DNA of 64,000 nt from Rhea pennata (GCF_028389875.1 NC_084678.1:14724899-14788898); one strand, 5' to 3'. Shown: positions 37,701 to 52,700, numbered from the stretch's first letter. Notes: a model not told the origin generated them from the sequence alone. Numbers and translations: made by a program.

Positions 37701-40700
37701 GGCTCAGTAATTACTAACTGAGCAGCAGGGAGACAGGTAGAGGTGTTACCTGGACAGGTTCCTTGCGAGCTCATCCAGGAGGTGGGCATGCTCCTCAGCC
37801 TGCTCTACAATGGGTATCTTGCTGCTGGCCGGGGAGAACTTCTTCACTCGCTCTGTCAGGGGCAGCTTGGCCCCATCCAACAGGGCTGCCAACTTCTCGT
37901 ACTCCTGCAAGGATGCACATCATTCCCAAGAGCTGCTCGTTGCCTCTCCAGGGAGGTACGGACACCTGTGCAGGGCTGGTCACCTGGTTCAGTGGTGCCA
38001 CAGCTGCTCTGTACTCCCCTCCTCTCCTTTACCTGCCACTGATGTGGAGCCGTGTAGCCCTATTGCCCCCATTCTCTCCGGCCAGGCTGAAGCACCTCCA
38101 TCACTCACCTCCTTTGCACTGTCCATCTTCTGCAGGAAGTCGGAGACCTGTGCCAGTGAGTCCTTGGCCATCCTCAGGGTGTCCTGCACCACCCCATACT
38201 GCTTTTGGAGTTCCCGGCTCTTTTGCTAGACATACAGATGTGGAGTTAGGAGCTGGAGAGCACTAGAATAGACCCACTCTTACTGCATTTGTACTGTATG
38301 GCTGTCAAGTTCTCCTGGGGAGGGAAGATCTACCTGACTATCCTCCAGGTTGTTGCGATTCAGGCTGTTCAAGTCCTCTGTTTGCCTGGTTTTATTCACA
38401 GCCTCATTGAGGGCATCACGAAGGTCCATCAGCTCAGAGCTGTGCTGAGCCAGCCGCTCTCGGATGCTATTCAGCAGGTCCTGGTTAGCCTCCCAGCGGG
38501 CGTATAGCTCGTTCTTCACACGATGCAGCACTGAGGACAGAGGAGACAAGACCTTTTTTGTGTTAAAGGGCTCTTTCTGTGTTTGAGCTGCAGAAAAGCT
38601 TGATTCTGGTCTCACTTTGCAGATATTAAGGCCAGAAGAGACCATCCTCCCTCCTTCAGCCTGCACAGCACAAGACCTTATCCAGCATCATCTCCAAACC
38701 CACGTTAGTTTGAGAGGCAACATCTCTTTTAGAAAGAGATGACTGAAAGATTCCACATGTTGGAAAACAGCTAGCTAAGGCTGGTTCCAGTGCTTCATTA
38801 TTGTAAAAAAAAAAAAAAAAAAACAACCAACCAACCAACCAAACAACCAAACAAAAAACCCTGCTTATTTCTAGTGAGAGATAGTTTATAATTCTAGCTT
38901 TCAGCTAAAGATTTTTGTTGTGTCCCTGCAGCACCTGGTACAGCCAGCTATGTAGTATGGCTCTGTGTGGAAGCAAAATCTGACCCCTTGCCTCTTGCAA
39001 GAGATTCCCTCAGGACCATGGAGCTGGCTGGGTAGCAAGGTCTCTGCTGTTATTCCGAACAACTCTACTGGACAGTGAACATGAGGAAACACGAGGGGAT
39101 TTATCTGCATCTATATGTAATAACAATGACTCCTATTTCTAAGTGTTGTTGTTTTTCATCATCAAACAGAATTACTCAACTATTATAATCAAAAGTCCAT
39201 AAAAAAAAATCCCAGAGCCAGACTCACGCTTCTGAGCCTCCTCATGCTCGCGCCTTGCCAGCACTTCATGGCTGCCAAAACTCCTCTCCTTCATCTCCTT
39301 CAGCATCCTCTCCACCTCGGCCATCTTCTGGCGGAACTCCTCAGTGGAAGTAGTGCTGGTGTTTGTCGTCCCAAACCTGGCCATCAGCTGCACCAGGTCT
39401 GCAGGGAAATCCAGGTCCCCCATTAGCACCGACTGACCCTCCGCAACCCACCCAAGCTCCTTCCTATCTCACTCTTGACTGACCACAGCCAGCTTTCATG
39501 GCAGTACTCAGGCACTTTCTGAATTGCTCATGATCGCCCAGGAGCATTGCCACGTTTCTGCCCCCTTTGCCGTTACCATAATACACGCTACACCCCAAGA
39601 ACCTTTTTGTGGATCTCTCCTAGATTCAGTCACTCTCTGTTTTGCTAAATCTCTCCTGGAATGGTAGTGCAGACAGCCCTCGTCTTCTGCATTTTAACAA
39701 ATATTTGTGCAAGTTTAACATGTTTTTCCAAAAATGGTGCTCAGCCGAACAGCTGGGATTCACAACAACCCTGGTCTACTTAAGTAGCTAGAAGCCTGTG
39801 GGGATCTCCATCACATTTGTATTTCCCCTTCCTTTTTCCAAGACATGCAGTACACAGTGATGCTTGCAAAGCAAGAGTGTGACATTTCCAGCAGGAAAAA
39901 ACTCACAGAGAGACGACTTTAGCACCTACCCGCAATGCTTTTCTGGATGCTTTGGATATCTAGCAGGAGCTGCTCCCCACTCTGGTAACTCTCTCTTGTG
40001 TGCTGCTCTATCTGGTTTGCTTCTCTTTGAGTCATGCTCATCTAAAACACAAAATTCCGGTTTACCTGAAGCATGAGATTACGTTTAATGTGACCTGTCA
40101 GGGAGGCAGTGATGTACCCAAAAGGCATGCTAGGTTTGGGAAGGTGCTGCTTTTGAGCTCCCTGAACCAAGAGAGTCACGTCTCCTGCAACAGCCTGCCC
40201 CGTGCACCACGCTGGGGCTCCCGAAACAGCCCTAAGACCAGAGAGGACAGAACTGTCCCATGCTCATAACGCAGTGCAAGGTCACAGAGCCTGGGGCAGA
40301 CAGATCTGGGTGCTGAGCAGGAGAGAGAGGTCTGGCCATTCAGAGCTTGTACACTCACACACAGAGGTGGGCATTTGTCTGCTTAGCTGCCCAAGGGACG
40401 TGAGACATCCAGTAGAAACCTTTACCTCTCACTTTGATTAAAAACAAGGCCTCCAGTCCTGCTCAGTTTATAATTTCTCTGAAGACACAATTGGCGTATC
40501 TTTATGCTGTGTAGACCGACCCTTGTAAAATGTATTCTTGTGCTGAGGCCTCCAAAGGCAGCTACGATAAAAAGGATCAGTTCTTTGGCTGACGGGGCCA
40601 GGGCCCCACCTGCTGCAGCCCGGGTACACCCAGGACAGACCCAGCCACGCACACGCCTTCCCTATATGCTCCTTTTCTTGAAGGTATTTTTACTAGCAAA

Positions 40701-43700
40701 AGTTGAAGATGCCTCAAAAGCAAGCAATAAATCGAGAAATGACCTGAAATATCACAGTAAGTTTAGCAGCCCTCCAAAGGACCAATCCAGATAATCTAGT
40801 TCTGGCACGTGAGTAAGAGGCCCTGACACCCTCAGCTTTGTGCTGGGCTGGGCAGGTGATCCGGCCTGTCTGAACGAGGCTCCTCATGGCCTTCAAAGCC
40901 CTCTTTTTTGGTAAAAGGAGGGATTCATACTCTGGCAAGGGGAGGAAGACAGGCAAACATCCTACTTTGTGCTGCAGCGCATTGAGGTCCTGTGTGAGGT
41001 CCACGTTCTCGTCCTCCAGCTCGTCCACTCTTTGCCTGACCTTGCTCAGGGCTCGCTGGTGCTCGCGCAGGTGGTTCTGCGAGAGAAAGCAGAAGTCAGG
41101 CAAACGGGCCAGGAAAAGTGGGCAGAAAGCAGCGCTGAAGCCTTCCACGTACAGTGATGGTGGCCATAGTGCTGTTGAAACCGTGGAGGCGAGCCCAGGC
41201 GATGGAGCTGGCATTCAGGTTAACCAGCTGGCCTCGAATCGAGGGGAAGGACGTCTCGATGCTCTGCAGATCTTCCAGCAGGAGCAGGACACAGCTGTCA
41301 CACACTGCCACAGGAAAGAAGCAGTGAGCAGAGAGCCCTTTCCTTGGCTTCCCTCGCCACCTTCCCCGTGACTGCAGGAGGGATACAGTCTCCTTTTCCA
41401 GCAAGGCCACCCCAGTCCTACTAGGAAGGATGCCATTGAGTTTGGGCAGGAGGAAGGGAGAGGGGAGGACAGCTCACGGCACGATACAGACCTTCGCACC
41501 TCATGCTGTCCGGGCCGTTTGCCACGAGGACCTCGTGCTTCTGCAGGCAGACGTCGCACTGCTTCCCGGCCAGGCCATTGGGGCAGGTGCACTCGCCCGT
41601 GCGTGGGTCGCAGGAGCCGCCTTTGCACTCGCACTCTGCGGCGAGAGAGGGGAGGCTGCAGCGGCCCCGCCAAGCGCCGCTGCGGCCCCGGCCCCCGGTG
41701 GGGAACGCGGCCGTTTGCTGTGACACAGCAAACCTCCATCCTGGGAGCAGATGCTATGGGCAGATTTTGAGCAGGAGAAGGATAGGCAAAATCTTTTCTT
41801 TCAGCTCTGAAGGTTAGTAAGAGGAAAACAGCAGGGCAGTGTTTCGTGCTGCTGCCGTGCTGCAGGGAGGGGAAGCTGGTTTTATTCCAGATGTGCAACA
41901 GCATCTCTGCTCATCTACATGGTTTCAACCCAGCAACGCATGCAGGAGATGCCGAGATAACAGCGGCTGGTTTTCTTTCTCGGCAGCTCAACAAGTGCCA
42001 CCAACACCTCGCCCAGGTCCCCCGCGCACGAGAGCCGGGAAGCAGCACTCACTTGTGCAGCCGCTGGGGCCGAAGCCCCAGTAGCCGGGGGCGCACTGCT
42101 GGCAGCGCGAGCCGCTCACGCCGGGCAGGCAGCCGCACTGGCCCGTCCGCGCGTGGCACCGGGGCCCCACGGAGCCCACGTCGCAGTCGCACCGCTGGCA
42201 GCCCGAGCAGCCCTCGAAGCCGTAGTAGCCCTCCTAGGGAAAAGCAGGGCGGTTGGCTTCCCGCTCAGCCGGAGGGCACGCGCGTCTCCGTCCGGAGGCA
42301 CGACACCCCGACCTTGCTTCCCAGAAGCGTTTTGACCGCTGCAAAAACTCGTGCCAACGCAGCCAAGACTGGGAGCTGCAAGAAGGGCCCATCACGGACG
42401 GGCAGTTAAAGCAAATGGAGCATCAACCTCAGCGCCAGCCCCGGTCTGCCCCCAGCGCTCCCGCCTCGCCCCGGGCCCACCCGCGCTCCGTCCGGGCCGC
42501 GGGGCTCCCCTCACCTCGCAGCGGTCGCAGTGCTGGCCCGTCACTCCAGGCTTGCAGAAGCACTGGCCCGTTTGCGGATGGCACGAGTCGGTCCCGCAAG
42601 GCGAACAGTTGCACTCTGCCAGGGAAAAGCAGGCCCGGTTACACGGAGACCCGAGGAGCCCCAGTCCGCCACCCGCACGCTCCCTGTCCCTGGTGGGGAA
42701 TCCTACTTTCCCCTTGTCTCCCACAGGCAGAGCAAACACAAAACCTCTCTTCTCTTGCATTTGCTCCTGCCAACCACTTCTTCCCACGACACTTCTCCAG
42801 GCCAGACCTGCTTTTTTGAGCTGTAATTTGGCTGCTGTCCCTCAAAGGAGAGAGGAGCAATGGTGGGAAGGGGCCGTGTAAACATATGCTCCGACGGGAA
42901 TGATGGCAAGGCGAGCGACAGCCTTACTGCTGGGGGAGCCGCTCGGGTTGAGACCGTTCCAGCCTGGGTGAGGCTTAGAGCCTTGCAAACGGGGGTGGAT
43001 AGGAGCTTATGGAGTTGTGATGCTGGAGGGCAAGTTTTTGGAGTTGTTCTCTTCTTATTAGAGTTTTTGGAGGCTGCTTGCCCTGGCTCGCACGCAATGC
43101 AGTGCATGATTCATCCGGGCAACGCACAGAACGGCTAGGGGCGGCACACGGTCATGGTCCGTCTGTCCACCTCCCCCTTCTGGTGCTCGCGGCCCCCTGC
43201 GCTGCTGCCCACGCCACTCACGCGTGCAGTTCTTGGCTGCCACCGCGTCACCGTAGTAGCCGGGGGCGCAAACTTCGCACCGCGCTCCGGCCGTGTGGTG
43301 CATGCACCCCGTGCAGGCGCCCGTCAGGGAGTCGCAGCTGTTGAACAGCATGTTGGGGTCCGTGTTCCCGCTGCAGTCGCACGGCTGGCACGAGCTGCCG
43401 ATCACCAAGGGATTGCCGTAGTAGCCCGGGGCACACCTGCAGAAATACGGCATGTTAAAACACACCGGGAGCATCGGCGGGGGCGGGGGGGGCACAGCTC
43501 AGGCCAGCCCCACACGAGCACTGTGCCACTATAACTGTGCAGGCATCCAACGCCTCTGCTTGCTGCAGCCCCCGCGGTCCCCACACACCTTGTGTTTTAC
43601 CCTATGATACCCTGGAAAGGTGCCTTTATCACAGCCTGCAAGCCAGGGCAGCGCACGGCCAAGGGGTTCACCCACAGTAGCACGCACTACCAGCAGTGGA

Positions 43701-46700
43701 GACAGTAATAGGGGCTGAAAGGGACTGAAGTCCTGCCAGAGCAAAGCACCCTCGGGTCAGAGCCAACCACCTCCTCTGCAGTTCCTACTAGGGCAGCTTC
43801 TCTTCGGCCACAGTGATGGCTACGCTGGCTAGTGTGGCCCCAGCCGCAGACACCTTGGCTGCCATCGCTCTTACCGCTCGCAGTTCGGTCCAGCGTAGCC
43901 AGGCTTGCAGAGACACTGCGTGCTGGAGCCCTTGTGGACACAGCCGACGGCGAAGCTGAAACGAAAGGAGTGAGTATGAAGGAGCGGTCACCGCACTCAC
44001 GCTATTAATGGGACGTCCGCCAGGGCCAAGCCAGTGCGCAGGCACGGGACAGCCTGGCTCCCAGCAGTTAAACAGTGGGCCCAGAAAGGGAACCTCGTGC
44101 AAGGGCACTTACTTGTTGGAGGCAACTGAAAGAGGACATGGGCATCCGACACATTGTAAGAGTCCTTCAGCTGAGTGACTGCCCACGTAGCCGTCCTTGC
44201 ACCGCTCGCAGTGGTCCCCCTCCGTGTTGTGCTGGCAGTTCTGCAAGGACAAGGCAGGCTACGTGCTCAGCATAGAGGGGAGGAAACGGTGGGTTAGGAC
44301 AGACAGTTCCCCGACAGATAACTGGACACTTTGATCCTTCCTCTTTCCCAGATTTGTCTTTCACCCTAAGCTGACTCAGAGCTGGGCCATCCTTGAAATG
44401 GCACATGCAGGTAATGCACCTATTAAGGCATGGTCTACCTGCAAAGAACGTTTCAATCGCATGCTACAGCTCTTCCAGCTCCAAAATCTCAGCACTTCAC
44501 TGGCTGTTTACTCACCAGGCATATCCCAGACCCTGGAAGGCACTGATCTGAGTGGCCGTTGCAATGACACGGGATACATTTTCCCAGAAAGAGTCCCTTG
44601 GTGTCTCTGTAGAAACCTGGAGCACATTTCTAAGGACAGAGAAAAAGAAAGAGATGTGAAAAAAGCCCAACACATTCAGGCAAAGCAAAGAGGCTGATTC
44701 AGTTCCATTGCAGAATTCCCACAGGGTTGTGTCGATGGAGAAGAGATTAAAAGCAACAACTGTTAAAGATTTCTCAGTGCAGCTCTTCCCTGCTCCTCAT
44801 CAACAGAGATGATTTGTCAGGCAGAAGGATCTATTCTCAGAAACTACATGCCCTTAGTTTTAGCCCATAACACCTACACAATTTCCCCATCATGCCTCCT
44901 CCACGAGCCCTAGCACACATCTCCCAGGTGGGAGGAAGCCTGTGAGAGGGCTGGTGTGCAGGGAGCTTGGGAGCAGTTGTTTCTTCACTCGGCATAACCT
45001 GAGCTGTAATTAAAAGCAGAGCCCTTAGGGCTGGCTTGGAGGCTGGTGCTCTGGCACCGTTGTTGTGCATACAGTGAAGCACATCCAAACCCCGTGGCTG
45101 CCAACCGTGCTATACAGAGGGACAGCTGAGGCCCCAAGTGGATGGTATTCAATCCTGTTCTGCCCCGAGCAGCCACATCCTCTTTTGCTCCTACCTGGCA
45201 GGAGTCTCCCTGGTAGTTGGCTGGACAAAAGCACAGCTCCATGTTGCGGGCTTGGATGCCTGTGGCCGTATCTGTCACTATCTCCAGAACCACGCGGCGC
45301 AGGGACACCGAGGAGGAGAGCTGAGAGAAGAGCGCCCGGATCTGCAGCTGCTCCAGGTTTGCCAGCACCATCATGAGTTCCTCTCTGGACACAGGATTGT
45401 GTGTCTCCGTGTGCCTGAAGCTTCCCTAGTAGGAGAAGACTTGACATAACTGGCAGGAAGCATAAGCCCTTATTTTGTGTCAGGCAGCTGCAAAACAGCC
45501 CCTGGCTCTTCATAGCCACCTCTGCTGCACAGGCACATGGAAAACCAGCCTGCTTGCTTTAGGAGCAAGGTGCTTCTGCACCTTGGGACTGTAATGTCTT
45601 ACTGTCACATACTTCCAGCAAGGCCATAGGCCCCTAAAACCTAGGACAGCTGTGCTAACAAGTCACACCCAGCACTACCAAAACCCCGAATCTAACACAT
45701 GCTGCTAAGTCTGAAGATACACCACAGTGATCTTTATTCCAGAATGACTGGCACTAGCCTTGAGAGGAGACAGACATCCAAGAGGACAATACGTGCTGCT
45801 GCAATTCATGTTGGCCTCAAAGATAACGATGCAGAGAACGCATTTTTTGATGTTTCAAGTGAAAGACTCAGACCTTGGAATTTGCAAGAAATTTGTTGTA
45901 TGCATGTTTGAGAGCTCAGACAAAAAGAAAGTGCCAAGAACTAGTAGCAACAGGCAGCAACAAAAAATACTGAGTTCAAAGCAATCCTCCCTTCTGTCTA
46001 CATCCTAAATGCATCTGAGCACTTAACTTGGTACACACTTGTGTGTGCAAACTCACCTCCACCAGCTGCAGCTGGCCTTGGTGTACCTCCCCTGGTGAGG
46101 GGTAGGTGCCTTCCAGAAACATGATGCTCATCTGATTTCCCTAGGAGAAGTAAGGAAGTTGTCAGTCACCATCTCATCCTTGTGCTCTCCTTGCGGGAGT
46201 CACAAGGGCACTTCTTGGGCTGTACCTTCAGGATTACGTCGGGGCGGGACTCCGTGGGAACAAACACGTCGCCCCTCCGTGGGTCTGAGTGAAGTTCATA
46301 ACGCAAATGCCCACCATAGGACGAAACCTAGGGGAGAGCCAAGTAACGTAGCAAAGTTATATTGCTGTGAGTCAGGATGGAGATATGCTGTGGTGAGCTG
46401 TGTCACAGCCGTCTGTGCTCAACTGGAGCACTGAGCACTCCTGCATGGTGCTGGGCATGCCACCGGCATGCGTGTCAACGGAGGCCCAGCATGTGTGTGA
46501 CTGCTGGTCTGGTTGTCTTGAGCTAAGCATGTGTTCTTACCCGGTCCCCGAGGTAAGAGCTGGGCGCAACCCAGTAGACCTCCTGATATGCCTCAGGGAG
46601 GTTCCTGAGATCAGCATGAAGGAGCTGCTCCCGCAGGCTCAGGGTGGTGGGCACTTCCTGGCGGTCGCTGCTCAGCAACACCCATCCGCTCATGTCAACA

Positions 46701-49700
46701 AACTAGGGGAGAAACAGGAACCATAGATGTTTCCAGAGCTCCTTCTGGAGCAACAGAAGATATCTAGATGCTGACGCTGCAGAAGTGTAATTCTTTCTGC
46801 AGTGGAAAAGATGCCTATAGGGTCATCATAACCTTGCTCACCAAGTCTTTGGGAAGCTGGGCACCACCCCAGCCTCCCACCTTGCTGGAGTTCTCCTGAC
46901 ACAATACCAAAGTTCAGATATAGTGACTCTCCTCACATCAAATCTTCCACAGGGGCAGGATTAGTGCAGGATGAGAGATCTGAAGGCACTGGGAGCCAGG
47001 AGGGTGGGAACATACCTGCTCTAGCAGCCCTCTGGCCCCCAGCTCCACTCACCTCAGCTCGGTACTTCTCAGCACTGCGGCAGCGATCAGTCGCTCCGAA
47101 GCAGAAACACTTGGTGCAACCCTTGGGGTTGCCAGCATCCAAAGAAAACGTCCCCAAGCGGCACTGGTCACACCTTGGGCCCTCCACGTTTTCCTGGAAG
47201 ACGGGCAAAACTTGACATGTCAACAGCTCCTCATCAGGTTTTAGCAGAGGGCAGGCATTGCTGAACGAGTTATCAAAGCATGACAAACCGTACTGCTGGA
47301 GCAGGAGGGTCCAGCTAAGCAGAAGCACCTCATAGGAAGGCACTCAGAAGACTGACCTTGCAGTGACACTGCCCTGTGACTGGGTCGCACACACTCGCTT
47401 CAGTGCCAGCCTGGTGGCAGTCGCACTGCCGACAGTTGGGGTAATGGTAGTAGCCAGGGGCGCAGAGGTCGCATCGCCGTCCTATGACATTGGGCTTGCA
47501 CCTGGATGGGATGCAAGAGCAGCAGAGTTAGAGACCTCTGTGCTGTGATCCTGCGCAGGGAGCAGCGAGGTGGTCAGGGCCGCACGCAGGCCGGCATGGG
47601 ACAGCACTGACAGGGGTCTCCTATCCAGTTAACTCGTCACCCCCCGAGGACCAGGGAGGAGGTGATGCTGCCAAACACGCTCCCTCGGCACCCTCACCTG
47701 CACTGCCCGCTGTCCACGTCGCAGCCCGGCTCTGTCAGCTCTTGCACGCCCGGCCGAGAGCAGTTGCAGTCCTCGCAGCCGATGAGCGGGTGGCAGCCGA
47801 AGGTCTGGGGCTCGCAGACCACGCACTCCGGCCTCAGCGTGTGCGGAGGGCAGAGGCACTGCCCCGTCACCTCGTCGCAGAGACGCGTCCCGCAGTCACA
47901 CGCTGCAAGGGGGAGAGAGGTGCTCAGCCGCGCTGCTGGGAGCTGGCCTCTTCTCTGCCTCCTGCTCCGTGTGGAGCCATCTCAGGCTGAAACCAGGGCT
48001 GGGCAACGCAGCCGTTTTCTGAATCAGCCTCAGCCCGGCAGGAGGCAGAACGGCCACGGCTGGGGAAAGCAGAGCTTCCCCTGCGTGGGAGACAGGGCAA
48101 CTCACGCCTGCAGTTGGGGAAGCCCCAGTAGCCGGTGGCGCAACGGGAACACTCTCGCCCAATGATGTTGGGCTTGCAGGGACACTGCCCGCCGAAGGGC
48201 TCGCACTGGCTGCCCCGCGCTCCGGCCTCATGGCACCGGCAGGGCTGGGCCCCGTTGTTGTAGAAGAGCGAGAGCGAGATGGCAGAGTTGCGGCAGAACC
48301 TTGAGGATGTGGTGGGACTGCAGAAGAAAACATGAGAAGTCACCGCGCTGAGCACTCCAACAACCTCCTCACCAGCCCGCACTGAGCGTCAGTACAAAAT
48401 CCAGCAGGATCTCCCACAGCAATTTACACTGAATTAGTGCAAGGGAGAGCCCAGTGACACCAAGATCTCCAAACACCAAAGGTTTGGTACTTAGATAAGG
48501 AGAGCAATTAACTCTTCCCCTGCCACCTGCAGCGCCCCAGGAAGGGTACAAGTGCTGCTACTTTGGCTTCCCAAGGAACATGCAGCCTGTGGACAGCAGA
48601 AAGGGTACCCCAAAGCCAAGGATCTCACTTGATGTAGAAGCTGTTGACACCACAGCTGCTGATGAAGTCATATGACTTGTCCAGGGGTTCCTCCTGCAGG
48701 TACTGAGAACTGTAGCTTTCTTCTGGCACCACAAGGATGTAATCCTGCCATGAGAAGATGGAAGAGGCAGACTCTTTAGCTAGGCCAGACTGGTAGAGTC
48801 TGAAATGAGCCCATTCAGTAGCCCAAATGCACCTTAAACTTCTCATCAAACCATCCCTCCATTAGAGTTTATCCATCAGGGTCCATCTACTCTAATAGCC
48901 CATGTGCAGAGTGGCCCAAATTCACTGCAGTCAGGAAAGGCAGAATACCCTAAAGGGGCAGCAGAGGCGTGCTTCAGCATGGAGGCAGGCAGTCACTGTC
49001 ACCTTAAAGTCCTAGCTACAAAGTCGCCTGGGTTCCAGTTCTGTCTTTCAGTCTTCTAGTCCTTCTGTGCTTGAATTTAGGATACCAAGCACTACCTGCT
49101 CCCATGATGAGACACGCCTCGACAAACTGTCATATAGGTGCCATATATCACTGGGGCAGGAAGAAGGTTTATTCTGGATTACCACAGGCTATGCAAAGTA
49201 ACAGCTTCCATTTCCACCTTGCTTTGGTATCAAAACCACACAGCACTGGGGAAACCATGTCATACACAAAGCCTGTCTTTGTGAATTCTGCGCTCAATTC
49301 TGCACCACTAAGTAGAGTTAAGATTGTGGCTTTACAGGATAACGCAGAAACTGAGTCATGGTGGGAAACATTCCTATGGTCACACAGTAGCAAAAATCCT
49401 CAAGGACAAACTCCAGCCCTGCTGGAGGTGGGTCCGGCAGGCATCTGGAGTTTCCTGGAGAGAGGCTTACCAGCCACAGCTGCTTGCCTTCTGGCACTCG
49501 CACAGTCACGGTCAGGTCGTTGTCCGTAACATCCAGGACAATCTGGTTCTCAGAAACTACCAGGCTCCGGCATCCATAACCATGTGGGCAGAAGGTAGCA
49601 TTGGTCTCCCCTGAAAAGGCAACAAACCCTTTGGTGCCCCATTTCCCTTGCAATCCCCATCATCCCCCTCCACTCGCTCTCAGGGGAATCTCCTTTCCAG

Positions 49701-52700
49701 CCAAAGGGCCTCCTGGATTGCTTTTGGTGAAGAAAAGCAGCTCTACTGCTAGTCGGCTGCAGACGCCTTACATGGTGGTCCTCATCTCTACAGCAGATTT
49801 TTTCAGAGTTTTCAAACTGAAAATAGTTGAAAAGGACAGAAAATGAGAAGGACACCTGACACCCTGGAACAGAGCTGTCTCACCCTGCTGCCTTCTTTCT
49901 CCACTCATGGCACATTGTTTTTCACATCCCCACAGACCCTGTAGTTGTTACCTGGCATGACAAAGGTTTCTGAGGCCCCTTTGCCAGGGATCTCTCCTAC
50001 AATCCAGCTCTTCTTACCTTGCCAAATACGTCCACCATTGATTAACACTTCCACAGGGAAGGTGGGATGGTTGGGCTGGTAATAATGCAGGATGAAAGCG
50101 TAGCGTCCCAGCGTCTGGATCCGACTGTTAAACACAACAGCAGCCTGGCCCAAAACAGGAGAACAGAGAACAAGAAACTTCATCAGATGTCTGTGCTCAT
50201 ACCCAGGATATTTTTTATTACTGCACAAATCTGTGCTCATATTGCACAAACATGAGTTAACAGTCACACTCTCCTCAGGCTTTTGGCAACCCAACCCCCA
50301 ATACACCTTCACAGTTAACCTCCCGAATGGTGACTGTTGGGCTGCCAGCTACAGCGATCTGTAAAGCTTTCCATGGGAGCCCAGAGAACCAAGAAAGGTT
50401 GGATGGAAGTAAGACAGGAGAGTCCATGGGAATTACACGCTCAGGCACAAGTCTAAACCCTTGATTAAAACTGAGAGCTAATGACCGCAGAAGGGAAGCA
50501 TCTCCATGCACCCTGGTGCCTGTGCTGGGACAACCTGTGTTCCCGATGCAGCAGGGCCTGCACGGCACTGGCAGAGCAACGCACCCAGTGCCCGTGTCGC
50601 TACCTGTGGAGGCTGTAGGAGGATGAGCTCTGCCGAGGAGTCCACCGCGGTGGGAGGCCGAGGTGCAGGCTCCATGGGGACAGCAGCTGGAGCAATGTGG
50701 ACCGCCTGAGCCAGGGGGGTGTCCGGGGTGATGGGCAGAGCCTGGCCTCCCTCCAAAACGATCGACTGAGAAAGTTTCAGGAACCGAGAGGGAATGCAGG
50801 AACTGCTGCGAGGGAAGGAGGAAAGAGGATGTAAATGTCCCCCAGTAAGGAAAGATGGAAGCTGCTGAGGAGAGGGGACGCCCTGCAACACCCATCTGAT
50901 TACAACGCTTGCTTGGGAGGACGCGCCTTCTGAGCGACTCTCAGGGGCTTCAGGATAACGCGCTCAGCGGGAGGAAGAGGAATCTTGCACAGGCTAATTC
51001 CCGTGCAAATATTTATTCAGAGCAGCGTCAAGCATTTGGATACAGCGACTGTCTCTTGCTGTATGCAAGTCAACAGAGGAAAGCCTATTTCACGATGGCA
51101 CTTCAGCATGTACCGCAAGAGGCAATGCAATGTGGTGCTCAGGTAAAGACCAGCAAACTGGCCTCAGTCTTTCCTCCATCGCTGCCTCCTTGGCAGCCTC
51201 CTCTCCTCCTGTGCCATGGAGATTTCTTTCTCCCATGTCAGGAACCCAGAGGAATCAAACTGGAGGGAAGTCGGGCAAGCAATTTGTTTTAGAAGCAGCC
51301 ACAATCATGCTAAAATCTTGAGGGATCTCAGACCCTGTTACCTGTTGGAGGAGAACGTGCCGTGGATGCTGATGCAATGCACCTTCGGCTCAACAAGCTC
51401 CATGGTGAACTGTGCAGCAGGTACGAGGTATGCTTTGTACTGCCACACAGGAAAAAGAGAGGCCTGGTTACACCACGTCCCCTGCCACAGGGAGCCTACA
51501 GCTGCTTTTGTACCCTCAGAGATCAGGTTGAGCACACTAGGCATTCCCTTACCAGACACTTCACAACCTGTTAGCTGTGGTTATGGAAAAACTTTGGGCT
51601 CGGCGGAGGACAGGAGCTGAACACCTCTGACCCTACATCACCGAACGCTACTGTGAGGGAAGCTAAGGGCACACAGGCTGTGGGGAAAGCAAGGCACATC
51701 AGCCCCTCTGGAGACTGCTGTGAGCATCCTCTTAATCCTCCACAAAGGGGACAGCTTCTGCACAGCAGGTCGCATTCCTGTTTACTGTCCCTTCCTCTGC
51801 AAGCCCTAAGGTGTTTGGGAGCTCCACTTCTTCACAGAATCCTTCTAATCTCAGCTAAGCAGCTGCGAATGCCTTCAGGTAAAATAGGATGCTGCACTGA
51901 CACGCTGCTGCAAAGCTCCTCTTTCCCATTGTCTCCCAATTCCCAGTCCCATGATCTACCTCAAAACACATTGCTGAGAATGTTCTTCACCTTGGACTGC
52001 TCATGACATAGAAGTACATCTAGTAAACGTTCTAAACAGAAAGCCCTTCTCCAAGGTAGGCACTGCTCCTACCTCTCCTCCTTGCAATGTGCAAACAGAG
52101 CTGTCCTCTCAAGAAGCCTTACCAGGAAGAAGTCAGCTTGATCAGCTGTGAACTGAATGGTTGCCTCTGAGGTAAGTTCAAAAGTTGCCAGGCGGCTCTG
52201 GGAATCTACAGCCATTCCTCGACAAAGGAAACTGTAAGATAAAAACAGATCTTAGGGCTAGCCTTGAGCACAGTCATGACCCGTTTCTTGTCTTGCTGGC
52301 TGTATGTCCTGAAGGTATTTATACAAGTCCCTGTATATCTTCTGATGCCTTGTCTGGCAAGTCATAAGAGCGAAACATCCCAAGGACACCCCAGACCTTT
52401 GTTTCCTATTGCAAAGGTTGCGATCTGAAATCAGATGCTTGTGCAGCAAGGGACAGGCTGTTTGAAGTGCAGCAGTAGCTCCAAAAAACTTTTCTGTAGG
52501 CCATTCCCTACCTAAATTGGAGCCCTTCCTAATTTACCCAGCTACAAGTGGGAGCAACATATTAGCTACTGGCAAAGGCATTACAGACTACGTGGGCACA
52601 CAGTTTCCAGGGATGGCCCATCACTAAAATCCATATCCAGCTAGAAGAAGTTAAGGTACACACAGCTTAGAAGTACGACACTGAAGCATTGCTTTATTCA

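Larger units (their letters stand above)
35139..41304 (-). other. LAMA5: LAMA5 coiled-coil long arm (domains II and I)
   Basis: Exons 41153-41304, 40966-41076, 39930-40041, 39228-39398, 38334-38530, 38109-38225, 37750-37904, 37088-37229, 36692-36794, 36368-36481, 35693-35872 and 35139-35281. The translation is heptad-like and rich in Glu, Lys, Leu and Gln, with few prolines. The first exon holds the paired cysteines CEVCDSC, the start of the arm where the three chains are normally linked by disulfides. Recognised stretches include [19 protein letters not shown] and [20 protein letters not shown]. It ends [10 protein letters not shown] just before LG1. Confidence 0.94.

Noticed and set aside
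41846-42881. Several long plus-strand open frames (176-188 codons)
   Set aside because: They are antisense shadows of the GC-rich LE-repeat exons of LAMA5, rich in Arg, Pro and Ser, with no independent support.
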